From Curtobacterium sp. MCBD17_035 (GTDB taxonomy: Bacteria; Actinomycetota; Actinomycetes; Actinomycetales; Microbacteriaceae), in the NCBI RefSeq assembly GCF_003234815.2, contig NZ_CP126279.1:2790001-2854000 (forward strand): a stretch of DNA of 64,000 nucleotides, in the 5' to 3' direction. This document shows, piece by piece, positions 25,061 to 34,500 of the stretch (its first letter is position 1; the number at the start of each line of letters is the position of its first letter). The notes beneath the pieces were generated by a model. That model was not told the origin of the DNA, did no database searches, and saw only the letters and a program-made list of their open reading frames with translations. A program made the position numbers and the translations under genes.

Positions 25061-25537
25061 ATGCACAGCACGACGACCACGACCTGGTCCGTTCGCCCGG
25101 TCGAGCCCCAGGACGAGGCACCGTGGCGGGCGCTCTACCGCGGGTACCGCACGTTCTACCGCCTCGACCACGACGACGCGGTGGTGGACCGGACCTGGCA
25201 GTGGATCGTCCGGGGCGACCACGGACTCTTCGGCCTCGTGGCGTCCAGGCCGGACGGGACCCTCGGCGCGTTGGCCGACCTGCGCTGGTTCGCGCGGCCC
25301 TCCAGCGCGACACTCGGGCTCTATCTGGACGACCTCTTCACCGCCGCGGAGCACCGCGGACTCGGGCTCGGCCGCATGCTCCTCGACCGGGCTCGGTCGG
25401 TCGCGGCCGACGGGGGTGCGTCCGTGGTCCGATGGATCACCGCTGCCGACAACGCGACGGCGCGGTCCTTGTACGACGCCCACGCCACGGCCACACCGTG
25501 GATCACCTACGACATGGCACCGGGAGCGGCACGATGA
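25061..25537 (+). CDS. GNAT-family N-acetyltransferase
   Basis: A 158-residue acetyltransferase. It has the early APWRALYRGYRTFYR segment, a central beta-strand SATLGLYLDDLFTA and the acetyl-CoA pyrophosphate loop in HRGLGLGRMLLDRARSVAA, followed by VRWITAADNATARSLYDAHA. The acceptor could be a small amine, antibiotic or protein N-terminus; nothing in the sequence decides this. It overlaps the next gene by ATGA, so the two proteins are made together. Confidence 0.9.
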   Translation: MHSTTTTTWSVRPVEPQDEAPWRALYRGYRTFYRLDHDDAVVDRTWQWIVRGDHGLFGLVASRPDGTLGALADLRWFARPSSATLGLYLDDLFTAAEHRGLGLGRMLLDRARSVAADGGASVVRWITAADNATARSLYDAHATATPWITYDMAPGAAR

Positions 25538-26586
25538 GCGCGCGCCGCGCAGTGGTGCTCGGCGGCACCGGGGGCATCGGGTCGGCGATCGTCCGGCAGC
25601 TGCTCGACGCGACCGACGACTGGCAGGTGGACGTGGTGGCGCGACGGGGCGGTGCGGCGGCCGATGCGCTCGTCGCCCGTGGTGCACGCTTCGTCCCGGG
25701 AGATCGACGGGACGGCGCGCTGCTCCGCGAAGTCCTCCGCGACGGAGCCGACCTGCTCGTGGACGGCGTCGCGGCGACCGCCACGGACGCCAGGCAACTC
25801 GCGCCGTACCTGCCGGACGTCGCCTCGACCGTGCTGCTCTCGACGAAGGCCGTGTACGCCGACGAGCGTGGTCGCCACGCGAACTCACTCGAACGTCCGG
25901 TGTTCCCGGTGCCGATCACCGAGGCCCAGCCGACCGTCCCCGCGGGCGAGGGCGACCCGACCTCCCGAGACGGGTACGCGGCGAACAAGGTGGCCGCGGA
26001 ACAGGTCCTGCTCGACCACGGGGCCCCGGTGACGGTCCTGCGTCCGTCGAAGGTGTACGGGGTCGGGATCGGCCGGCCGCGCGAGTGGTGGGTCGTCCGG
26101 CGGGTGCTCGACGATCGGCCCCACATCGCCCTCGCCGACGGCGGGATGAGCATCGACCACACCACCGCCGCGGCCGGTGTCGCCAGCCTGGTGCACCTCG
26201 TCGCCGACGCGCCGGATCGCCGGATCCTCAACGTCGCGGACGAGCCCGCTCCGACGGTGCTCGACATCGTCCGGACGATCGCCGGGCACTTGGGACACCG
26301 GTGGGAGGAGGTCCTGCTCGACCAGGAGGGCTCCGCGCTGACGGGCCGCAGTCCGTGGTGGACGCCCTCGCCGGTCGTGCTCGACACCTCGGCGGCCCGC
26401 GCCCTCGGCTGGCAACCGCCCCGGTTCGAGGACGCCGCCCTGCCCGAGGTCGACTGGCTCGTCGAGGTGGCCCAGTCGACACCCGCCGACGGGGACGTCC
26501 CCTGGGCCACCGATCCCTTCTTCGAGCGCCTGTTCGACTACGGCCCCGAGGACGCGGCACTCACGCTCTTGTCGTTACGCGAGTGA
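25534..26586 (+). CDS. NAD(P)-dependent epimerase/dehydratase-like protein
   Basis: A 350-residue extended-SDR protein. The Rossmann loop is VVLGGTGGIGSAIVRQLL, the active-site Tyr-Lys pair is in DGYAANKVAAEQVL, and VTVLRPSKVYGVG follows as in nucleotide-sugar epimerases. The C-terminal region ends EDAALTLLSLRE. The Ser of the triad is probably in TVLLSTKAVY. The substrate is unknown. It is translationally coupled to the GNAT enzyme, and its last 12 bases overlap the 3' end of the convergent esterase gene. Confidence 0.85.
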   Translation: MSARRAVVLGGTGGIGSAIVRQLLDATDDWQVDVVARRGGAAADALVARGARFVPGDRRDGALLREVLRDGADLLVDGVAATATDARQLAPYLPDVASTVLLSTKAVYADERGRHANSLERPVFPVPITEAQPTVPAGEGDPTSRDGYAANKVAAEQVLLDHGAPVTVLRPSKVYGVGIGRPREWWVVRRVLDDRPHIALADGGMSIDHTTAAAGVASLVHLVADAPDRRILNVADEPAPTVLDIVRTIAGHLGHRWEEVLLDQEGSALTGRSPWWTPSPVVLDTSAARALGWQPPRFEDAALPEVDWLVEVAQSTPADGDVPWATDPFFERLFDYGPEDAALTLLSLRE

Positions 26587-28104
26587 CGCCGGGTTCCACG
26601 CCCGTCGCTCGTCACCGTCCGGGTCGTCGACCTCGGTGATCGTGTCCGCGAGCAGGGCCGTGGTCCGCTGATCGAGGTCGTAGGGACGCCACGGCGCGCG
26701 CCCGGTGCGCACGAACGTCACCCAGGCGTCGTGCACGGTGCGCGCGGCCCGCTGTGACGGATGCGGTCCGATCCGAGGGGCGAGTTCCGGAAGCGTCACC
26801 GTCTCGAACACGAAGGGCGTGTCCGCGGCGTGGCACGAGCCGAGGCCGTCGTTGTCGCGGGCGTCCACGGCGTCGAACCGGTACATCCAGGTCCCGGACG
26901 ACCCCTGCGCTGCTGTCGTGGCGCTCTGCTCCACGCCGCGCGCCGCGAGCGCCTCGGCCAGGGCGACCGTCGGCATCCGGAACCGTTGGTCGCCGCCCAC
27001 GGCCACGAGCAGCTCGCCCGGCGTCGCCCCGGGTCGCCTCCGCCGGTACACGTCGAGGCCCTCCGCTGGCAGCCCCCACCGCTCGGCAGCGGCACGGAGC
27101 CCCGCCTCGTCAGTGGCGTCGACGAGTCCCGCGGGCCGCGCGAACAGTTCGTACTCGTCCCGCGTCGTCCCGAGTAGGACGGGGACGTCTGCGGCGATGC
27201 CGGCACGGACCGCATCGACGGGTCGCAGTGGCACCAGGTCGCCGTCGATGACGGGCGCGAACGGGACGCCTCCGCGTGGGATCGATCCCCACCCGCCGGC
27301 GCTGGCGCGGGCGACGACGCCGGCCACGGCCTCCACGAGCGTGTCGGGCGGAACGGCGGCGAGCGCCGCGGTGGTCGGTGGGACCCCGAGGTCCGCGGCG
27401 AGCGCGTCGGTCAGTGCCCGTCCCTCCTCGACCGGGAGCAACTGACTGCCGGCGCCGCTCTGGATCACGGCGGCGGCGAAGAGGCCGCGTGCGGACGGCA
27501 TCGTGAGCAGGGTGGCGACCGACGCGGCTCCGGCGGACTCGCCCGCCACCGTGACGCGGTCGGGGTCGCCGCCGAACCGCGCGATCTCGTCCCGCACCCA
27601 TCGGAGCGCGGCGACCTGGTCCTGCATGCCGAGGTTCGGCGAGCCGTCCTCCGTGACGAGGGATCCCTCGGCACCGAGCCTGTAGTTGATGGTGACGCAG
27701 ACGATGCCGTCGCGGGCGAATGCGGTGCCGTCGTACTCCGGCAGCGAGCCGGAGCCCTGGAGGAACGACCCGCCGTGGATCCACACGAACACGGGGAGGC
27801 GGTCCGCGCCGACCGGCGTCCAGACGTTGCAGTTGAGCCACTCGTCGCCGGGGATCGTCACCTCGGGCAGGATCGGCACGACGGGCGCCGGGTAGCTCCC
27901 CTTCGGCGCCGTCGGGCCGTACACGGTGGCGTCGCGGACGCCCTGCCACGGGACGACCGGCTGCGGCGGTCGGAGTCGGTTCCGGCCGACCGGAGCGGCG
28001 GCGTACGGCACGCCGAGGAACCGTCGGATGCCGTGTTCGGCGGTCCCCCGGATGCTGCCGCCCGACATGTGGACGACGTGTTCCGCCTGCTCGTTCTGTT
28101 CCAT
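26575..28104 (-). CDS. Type-B carboxylesterase
   Basis: A 509-residue alpha/beta hydrolase of the carboxylesterase/para-nitrobenzyl esterase family. The sequence shows FLGVPYAAAPVGRNRLRPPQ, the oxyanion-hole HGGSFLQGSG, nucleophile Ser in TVAGESAGAASVATLL, the acidic residue near GTTRDEYELF and the His region DGLGSCHAADTPFVFET. No signal peptide is seen, so it is cytosolic. The ATG has GGAGGAG upstream. It is divergent from a TetR gene across two 18-bp operators, so its substrate or product probably relieves repression. Confidence 0.93.
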   Translation of the reverse strand: MEQNEQAEHVVHMSGGSIRGTAEHGIRRFLGVPYAAAPVGRNRLRPPQPVVPWQGVRDATVYGPTAPKGSYPAPVVPILPEVTIPGDEWLNCNVWTPVGADRLPVFVWIHGGSFLQGSGSLPEYDGTAFARDGIVCVTINYRLGAEGSLVTEDGSPNLGMQDQVAALRWVRDEIARFGGDPDRVTVAGESAGAASVATLLTMPSARGLFAAAVIQSGAGSQLLPVEEGRALTDALAADLGVPPTTAALAAVPPDTLVEAVAGVVARASAGGWGSIPRGGVPFAPVIDGDLVPLRPVDAVRAGIAADVPVLLGTTRDEYELFARPAGLVDATDEAGLRAAAERWGLPAEGLDVYRRRRPGATPGELLVAVGGDQRFRMPTVALAEALAARGVEQSATTAAQGSSGTWMYRFDAVDARDNDGLGSCHAADTPFVFETVTLPELAPRIGPHPSQRAARTVHDAWVTFVRTGRAPWRPYDLDQRTTALLADTITEVDDPDGDERRAWNPASLA

Positions 28105-28123
28105 CGCTGCTCCTCCACGGTAC

Positions 28124-28141
28124 TGTGAGTGGTCACTCACA
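28124..28141. promoter_or_regulatory. TetR operator 1, TGTGAGTGGTCACTCACA
   Basis: Eight-base arms TGTGAGTG and CACTCACA around a GT centre. It lies 20 bases upstream of the esterase ATG, next to operator 2. Confidence 0.75.
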
Positions 28142-28148
28142 ACTTACG

Positions 28149-28166
28149 TGTGAGCGACCACTCACA
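28149..28166. promoter_or_regulatory. TetR operator 2, TGTGAGCGACCACTCACA
   Basis: The same sequence as operator 1 on the opposite strand, with one change. The two centres are 25 bp apart, about 2.4 helical turns. It lies 32 bases before the TetR start. Confidence 0.75.
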
Positions 28167-28197
28167 CAAGTGACAGCACGGACTTCAGGAGGACGCC

Positions 28198-28743
28198 ATG
28201 GCCGGTCGCGGAACCGCCGACGAACGACGCGATCAGATCCGCCGAGCAGCGACCGTGGCGTTCGCCCGTTCGGGACTGCACGGGGTGTCGATCGACACCA
28301 TCGCGCGCGAGGTCGGCATCAGCGAGGCGTACGTCTTCCGGCTCTTCGGCAACAAGCGCGCCCTGTTCATCGATGTCGTCGTCGCCGCGTGCGACCGACT
28401 CACCGAGGGCATGGTCGCAGCGGCAGCGGGACGCACCGGTGCCGAGGCCCTGACGGCGATGGGCGACGCGTACGTCGAACTCCTCGGCGACCGGGACCGG
28501 CTGTTGTTGCAGATGCAGGGCTTCGCGGCGTGCGCGGACCCGGCGGTCCGCGCGGCGATGCAGGACGTGTTCGGCCGATTGTGGAACACGGTGGCCGAAC
28601 GGTCGGGGATGGACGACGTGCCCGTCAAGACCTTCATCGGCCTCGGGATGCTCATGAACACCCTCGCCGCGCTCGACGTCGGGACGCTCGACACCGAGTG
28701 GGCACGTGCTGCTCGGTCGTTCGTGCCGTTCGGTGCCTCCTGA
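28198..28743 (+). CDS. TetR-family repressor (esterase-linked)
   Basis: A 181-residue regulator. The HTH reads RRDQIRRAATVAFARSGLHG, VSIDTIAREVGISEAYVFRL and FGNKRALFIDVV. The C-terminal domain (LGDRDRLLLQMQGFAACADP) binds an unknown ligand. AGGAGG lies 6 bases before the ATG. The twin operators between it and the divergent esterase predict that it represses both genes. It converges with a membrane-protein gene at 7 bp. Confidence 0.92.
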   Translation: MAGRGTADERRDQIRRAATVAFARSGLHGVSIDTIAREVGISEAYVFRLFGNKRALFIDVVVAACDRLTEGMVAAAAGRTGAEALTAMGDAYVELLGDRDRLLLQMQGFAACADPAVRAAMQDVFGRLWNTVAERSGMDDVPVKTFIGLGMLMNTLAALDVGTLDTEWARAARSFVPFGAS

Positions 28744-28750
28744 TCGGCGC

Positions 28751-29443
28751 TCAGTGGTCGGGCGCGTCCTCCACGTGCGCGCGGGTGTCCGACGCGCGCA
28801 GGCGGAGCAGTGCCCACGCCCCGAGCGCGAGCCCCACTGCCGGGAGGATCACGGCCTGCACGGTCCAGGCCTGCTCGATGAGGTTCGGAGCGGTCCTCTG
28901 GGCCCGAACGACGAGGCCGAGGGTCACCGGCAGCACGATCATGATCACGGCGTTGAGCAGGGCGGCTCGGGTGGTGGTCCGACGGAGCCGACGCTCGAGC
29001 TCGGCCGCCTCGCGCGCCAGCGGCAATGGGCGGGCGCGGAGGCCGGAGACCCCGATGACCGCGGCCGGGTAGAGAACGATCCCGAGGCCAGCGAGCGAAC
29101 CGAGGACCAACGCGACCGCGACGACGCCCGCGCGCGAGGAGACCGTGAAGCGCAGGTAGACCCCGACCGAACGAGGCGTGAGGCGAAGCCAGGCGCGATG
29201 ACCCAGCGCACCGAGCGTGACGGCGTCGACGATCACCAGGACGGCAGCCGTGACCGTGGCCCATCCGAGCGCGTGGAGCCCGCCGCGCGCACCGATCGTG
29301 ACGACACCGACGATGACCGCCGCCGCCGCGAGGCCGAGCAGGACCGACGGCAGCAACCACTCCCGGATGCGCGCAGGCGTACGGGGGTGCAGCGGGGCAA
29401 GCTGCGCGTCGAGGGCGTCCCCGTCGTCATCCGCAGTCGGCAC
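28751..29443 (-). CDS. Multi-pass membrane protein of unknown function
   Basis: A 230-residue protein I do not recognise, with a short acidic N-terminus and about six hydrophobic segments (LLPSVLLGLAAAAVIVGVV, ALGWATVTAAVLVIVDAV, GVVAVALVLGSLAGLGIVL, ALLNAVIMIVLPVTLGLVV, AVILPAVGLALGAWALL). A charged cytoplasmic stretch (PLAREAAELERRLRRTTT) separates the second half. The GTG start is supported by TACAGT with a 6-base spacer. It is monocistronic. Function cannot be assigned. Confidence 0.75.
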   Translation of the reverse strand: MPTADDDGDALDAQLAPLHPRTPARIREWLLPSVLLGLAAAAVIVGVVTIGARGGLHALGWATVTAAVLVIVDAVTLGALGHRAWLRLTPRSVGVYLRFTVSSRAGVVAVALVLGSLAGLGIVLYPAAVIGVSGLRARPLPLAREAAELERRLRRTTTRAALLNAVIMIVLPVTLGLVVRAQRTAPNLIEQAWTVQAVILPAVGLALGAWALLRLRASDTRAHVEDAPDH

Positions 29444-29449
29444 AGGGCG

Positions 29450-29455
29450 ACTGTA
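29450..29455 (-). promoter_or_regulatory. -10 hexamer TACAGT
   Basis: TACAGT on the minus strand, 6 bases before the GTG start of the unknown membrane protein; leaderless. Confidence 0.55.
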
Positions 29456-29609
29456 CCGACAGCGTGGTGCCCCGAGGATCGGACGGGGCACCGGGGGCAG
29501 CCCTCCTCGATTCCCTGCGTGACGTCCACAACGTCAACCGGAAGCGGGCACTCTCCACAGCCGGGACGGCCTGGGACCACGCGCGCGGCCTCGGTGCAAG
29601 GCTGTGCCC

Positions 29610-31511
29610 ATGAGCGACAACCGTCTCGGCACCGCCGTCAGTCCCTACCTGCGAGCCCATGCCGACAACCCCGTGGACTGGCGGGAGTGGGGCACGGAGG
29701 CGTTCGCCGAGGCCGCGGAGCGCGACGTCCCCGTGTTCGTGTCGATCGGCTACGCCACCTGTCACTGGTGCCACGTCATGGCCCGTGAGTCGTTCTCCGA
29801 CCCGGCGATCGCCGACGAACTCCGTCGGGACTTCGTGTCGGTCAAGGTCGACCGCGAAGAACGCCCGGACGTCGACTCCAGCGCCATGATCGGCGCGAGC
29901 GCGTTCACCCAGAACCTCGGCTGGCCGCTCAGCGTCTTCATGACCCCGGGGGGCCGGGTGTTCTACGCGGGCACCTACTTCCCGCCCGAACCCGTGCAGG
30001 GGCACCCCTCGTTCCGGCAGGTGCTCGGCGCGGTGCGCGAGGCCTGGACGGACCGGCGGGACGAGGTCGACCAGAACGCCGACGGCATCGCCGCCGCCAT
30101 CACCGCACAGTCACAGGCGGGTGGCGGCGCGGACGACGCCGGCTCGGAGGCTCGGGGCGGCCCCACCACGGCCCTCCCGGATCCGTCGGCGGTGCACGCG
30201 GTCGTGGACCGACTGGCGGAGGCCGAGGACCGGGAGTTCGGTGGCTTCGGGTCGGCCCCGAAGTTCCCGAACGCGCCGTTGCTCGAGTTCCTCGTCGATG
30301 CCGGTGCCGACGGCGACGCGCAGGCGCTCGACCTGGCGGAACGAACCCTGACCGCGATCGCCGGGTCCGACCTCCTCGACCCCCTCGACGGCGGCGTCTT
30401 CCGCTACGCCACCCGGCGTGACTGGAGCGTGCCGCACTACGAGCGGATGCTGTACGACAACGCGGGGCTGCTCGCGACCGCTGGTGCCCTCGCCCGACAT
30501 CGCCCCGACGGCATCGCCCCGCAGCTCGCGCGCGGCATCGCCCGGTTCCTGCACGCCGTGCTGCGGACGGCGGACGGTGTGTTCGTCGCGGCGCAGGACA
30601 GCGAGAGCACCATCGACGGCCGACGCGTCGAGGGTGCGTGGTACCGCGAGGACGCCGCGGGTCGCGCTCGGCTCGACCCGCCGCCGCTCGACGACCACGT
30701 GCTCACCGGCTGGAACGGACTCGCCATCCGTGCCCTCGCGATCACCGGGGCGGCGCTCGCGGATCCCACCATGATCGAGGACGCTCGCAGCGCCGCTGAC
30801 CGTCTCCTCGCGACACACGTCCGCGACGGTGCGGTCGTCATCCGGTCCTCGACGCCCCGGGGACCCTCCGCCGCGGGACCCGCACTCGAGGACATCGGGC
30901 TGTTCGCCGAGGGGCTGGCCGAGCTCGCGCTCGCCAGCGGAGAGGCCCGGTACGCGACGGCGGCGCGGACCATCGTCGACGATGCTGTCACGCTCGACGA
31001 CACGGGCCGGGCTCGGGTGGTGGTGGGTGCGGATCCGGTCCTCGCGGCCGCAGGCACCGATGCCGGCGAGCAACCCCAGACGGCGCTGCGGAGCGGCTCG
31101 ATGGGACTCGCGGGTGCGGCTGCCCGCCTCGCGGAGTTGACCGGCGACTCCCGGTACCGCTCCATCGCCGCTCAGCTGGTCGCCGGCCGGGCGAACGACG
31201 GACTGCGGCAACCCCTCGGCCACGCCGATGCGCTCGCGCTCGCGCTCGAGCTCGCTCGACCGAGTCGCGAGGTCGTCGTGGTGGTCGAGCACCCCGACGA
31301 CCCGATGGCCCGGCGCGGCGTGGCCGAGCGACGTCCCGGCACGCTCGTCGCGGTGGTGACACCCGAGCAGGCCCGCGCCTTCGCCGCTGCGGGCTTCGAG
31401 CTGTTCGTCGACCGCGATGCGCTCGCCCCCGCGGCCTACGTGTGTCACGACATGGTCTGCGCGTTACCGGCGCGGACGATCGACGCACTCGCAGCGAGCC
31501 TGTCCGCCTGA
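29610..31511 (+). CDS. DUF255 thioredoxin-domain protein (YyaL/SSP411 family)
   Basis: A 633-residue two-domain protein. The N-terminal thioredoxin-like domain begins [20 protein letters not shown] and holds the redox motif CHWC in [16 protein letters not shown], followed by [14 protein letters not shown] and [20 protein letters not shown]. The C-terminal part is an (alpha/alpha) barrel like six-hairpin glycosidases ([34 protein letters not shown]). The family is widespread and its function unknown, possibly redox-dependent. This copy is slightly shorter than the usual 670-700 residues in the middle barrel. The ATG follows AAGGCT with a 6-base spacer. Confidence 0.92.
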   Translation: MSDNRLGTAVSPYLRAHADNPVDWREWGTEAFAEAAERDVPVFVSIGYATCHWCHVMARESFSDPAIADELRRDFVSVKVDREERPDVDSSAMIGASAFTQNLGWPLSVFMTPGGRVFYAGTYFPPEPVQGHPSFRQVLGAVREAWTDRRDEVDQNADGIAAAITAQSQAGGGADDAGSEARGGPTTALPDPSAVHAVVDRLAEAEDREFGGFGSAPKFPNAPLLEFLVDAGADGDAQALDLAERTLTAIAGSDLLDPLDGGVFRYATRRDWSVPHYERMLYDNAGLLATAGALARHRPDGIAPQLARGIARFLHAVLRTADGVFVAAQDSESTIDGRRVEGAWYREDAAGRARLDPPPLDDHVLTGWNGLAIRALAITGAALADPTMIEDARSAADRLLATHVRDGAVVIRSSTPRGPSAAGPALEDIGLFAEGLAELALASGEARYATAARTIVDDAVTLDDTGRARVVVGADPVLAAAGTDAGEQPQTALRSGSMGLAGAAARLAELTGDSRYRSIAAQLVAGRANDGLRQPLGHADALALALELARPSREVVVVVEHPDDPMARRGVAERRPGTLVAVVTPEQARAFAAAGFELFVDRDALAPAAYVCHDMVCALPARTIDALAASLSA

Positions 31512-31577
31512 CCCGACCGCTGTCCGGCCACGGCAGGTCGGCACGACCCTGCGGGCCCCGGATGGAGCCACGCGACG

Positions 31578-31583
31578 TAGACT
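31578..31583 (+). promoter_or_regulatory. -10 hexamer TAGACT for hrpA
   Basis: TAGACT lies 9 bases before the ATG and GGAGGG lies between, so either a near-leaderless start or a leadered one from a promoter farther up is possible. Confidence 0.45.
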
Positions 31584-31592
31584 GGAGGGCTC

Positions 31593-34500
31593 ATGCCGAC
31601 CACCCCGATCGCGATCTCGTACCCGCCGGACCTGCCCGTGTCGCAGCGGCGCGACGACATCGCTGCCGCGATCCGCGACCACCAGGTCGTCATCGTCGCC
31701 GGCGCGACCGGGTCCGGCAAGACGACGCAGCTGCCGAAGATCTGCCTCGAACTCGGACGCGAGCACATCGGACACACCCAGCCACGGCGGATCGCGGCGC
31801 GGACCATCGCGGAGCGCGTGGCCGAGGAGCTCGGGAGCGACCTCGGCGACCTCGTCGGGTACCAGGTGCGGTTCACCGACAAGGTCTCGGCGAACACCCG
31901 GGTCAAGCTCATGACCGACGGGATCCTGCTCAACGAGATCCACCACGACCGCGACCTCCGGCGCTACGACACGATCATCATCGACGAGGCGCACGAGCGG
32001 TCGTTGACGATCGACTTCCTGCTCGGGTACCTGAAGCGGCTGTTGCCGCGGCGCCCCGACCTCAAGGTGATCATCACGAGCGCGACGATCGACCCCGCGT
32101 CGTTCTCCCGGCACTTCGGCGGGGCTCCGATCATCGAGGTCTCGGGCCGGACGTTCCCGGTCGAGATCCGCTACCGGCCCCTCGTCGCCGAGGACGGCAC
32201 CGACGCCGACGCCGACGTGGACGCCGAGCTCGACGAGGACGACGCACGCACCGGTGACGCCGGGCGGAGTACCCGCGTCGGCTCCCCCGACGACCGCGAC
32301 TTCCTGCAGGGCATCACGGACGCGCTCGAGGAACTGGCGCGCGAGGAACCCGGCGACGTGCTCGTGTTCCTGTCCGGCGAGAACGAGATCCGCGACGCCC
32401 AGGACGCCATCGAGGGCAAGCGGTACCCGGGCACCGAGGTCCTGCCGCTGTACGGGCGGCTGTCCGCGGCGGACCAACATCGGGTGTTCCAGCGGAGCAG
32501 CACGCCGGGCGTCCGCAGGCGCGTGGTGCTCGCGACGAACGTCGCCGAGACGAGCTTGACCGTGCCCGGGATCCGATACGTCGTGGACACCGGCACCGCG
32601 CGCATCTCGCGGTACTCCCCACGTGCGAAGGTGCAGCGGCTGCCGATCGAGGCGATCTCGCAGGCGAGCGCGAACCAGCGGTCGGGCCGGTCCGGCCGCA
32701 CGAGCCCGGGCATCGCGATCCGCCTCTACTCCGAGGACGACTTCGCCCGCCGCCCCGAGTACACGGACCCCGAGATCCTCCGCACGAACCTGGCCGCGGT
32801 GATCCTGCAGATGATCTCGCTCGGCTTCGGCGACATCGGCGCGTTCCCGTTCCTGCAACCCCCGGACTCGCGGGGCGTCAAGGACGGCCTCGACCTGCTC
32901 CGCGAGCTCCAGGCCGTGGACAAGCAGGGCGCGATCACCCGCACGGGTCAGCAGCTGACCCGGTTGCCCATCGACCCCCGGCTCGGACGCATGGTGCTCG
33001 AGGCGGGCCGGCAAGGCGTCGGCCGCGAGGTCATCGCGATCGTCGCCTCCCTGAGCATCCAGGACCCGAGGGAACGCCCGCTCGAGCAGCGTGCCCGTGC
33101 CGACCAGCTGCATGCACGGTTCTCCGATCCGACGAGTGACTTCCTGACCCTCCTGACGCTGTGGAACCACATCGAGGACCGGCAGACGGAGCTCAGCTCG
33201 AGTGCGTTCCGCCGCGAGGTCCGCTCCGAGTTCCTCAACTACCTGCGGATCCGCGAGTGGCAGGACCTGTACCGGCAGCTGTCACGGGCCGCCAAGCAGG
33301 TCGGGGTGCACGTCGGGACGGAACGCAAGGACGACCCGGACGCCGTCCACCGCGCGCTGCTGTCGGGCCTGCTCAGTCAGATCGGGTTGCGGGACCGCGA
33401 GAAGCGCGACTACCTCGGTTCGCGCAACACCCGCTTCGTCCTGTTCCCCGGGAGCGTGCTGGCGAAGAAGCAGCCGGATGCGGTGATGGCCGCCGAACTC
33501 GTCGAGACGAGTCGACTCTTCGCGCGCACGGTCGGGAGGATCGACCCGGCCTGGGCGGAACCGCTCGCCGGGGACCTCCTCAAGCGCACCTACGGGGAAC
33601 CCCACTGGGAGAAGAAACAGGGCGCCGTCGTGGCCTACGAGCGCGTGACGCTGTTCGGCGTGCCGATCGTCGCGCGACGGCGCGTGCAGTACGCCCGCAT
33701 CGACCCGGTGCACGCACGCGAGCTGTTCATCCGGCATGCCCTGGTCGAGGGCGAGTGGGACTCCCCGCAGGCGTTCGACCGGGCGAACCGCAGGCTCCGG
33801 AAGGAACTCGAGCAACTCGAGGAGCGCACCCGCCGCCGCGACATCCTGCTCGACGACGAGCGCGTGTTCGACTTCTACGACGCCCGGATACCCGCCGACG
33901 TCGCGACCACCCGGGGGTTCGAGGGCTGGTGGCGCCGAGAGCGCCGGGACCGCCCGGACCTGCTGACGATGCGCCGAGAGGACCTGCTCGACGAGTCCGC
34001 CGCCGAGGCTGCGCAGGACGAGTCCGAGTACCCGACGCAGTGGCGACAGGGCGACCAGCGTCTGGCGCTCCGCTACCGGTTCGAGCCGGGCGCCGAGGAC
34101 GACGGCGTGTCCGTGCAGGTGCCCCTGCCGCTGCTCCCCCGCATGCGCGAGGACGGCTTCGACTGGCAGGTGCCGGGGCTGCGGAAGGAACTCGTGACGG
34201 CGCTCATCCGGGCGCTCCCGAAGCAGATCCGCAAGAACGTGGTGCCCGCGGCCGACTGGGCGGAGAAACTCGTGGCGGTGCTGCCGGACGACGCGCCGGC
34301 CGAGCCGACCGAGTCGTTCCGCTCGACGCTCGCCGCGGCGATCCAGCGCATGGTGCACGTGCCGGTGACCGAGGCCGACTTCGACATGGAGCGCGTGCCA
34401 CCGCACCTCCTGCCCACGTACACGGTCGTCGACGAGCGCGGCCGCCGCGTCGGGTCCGGCAAGGCGCTCGGGACGCTGCAGGAGCAGCTCAAGGAGCGGA

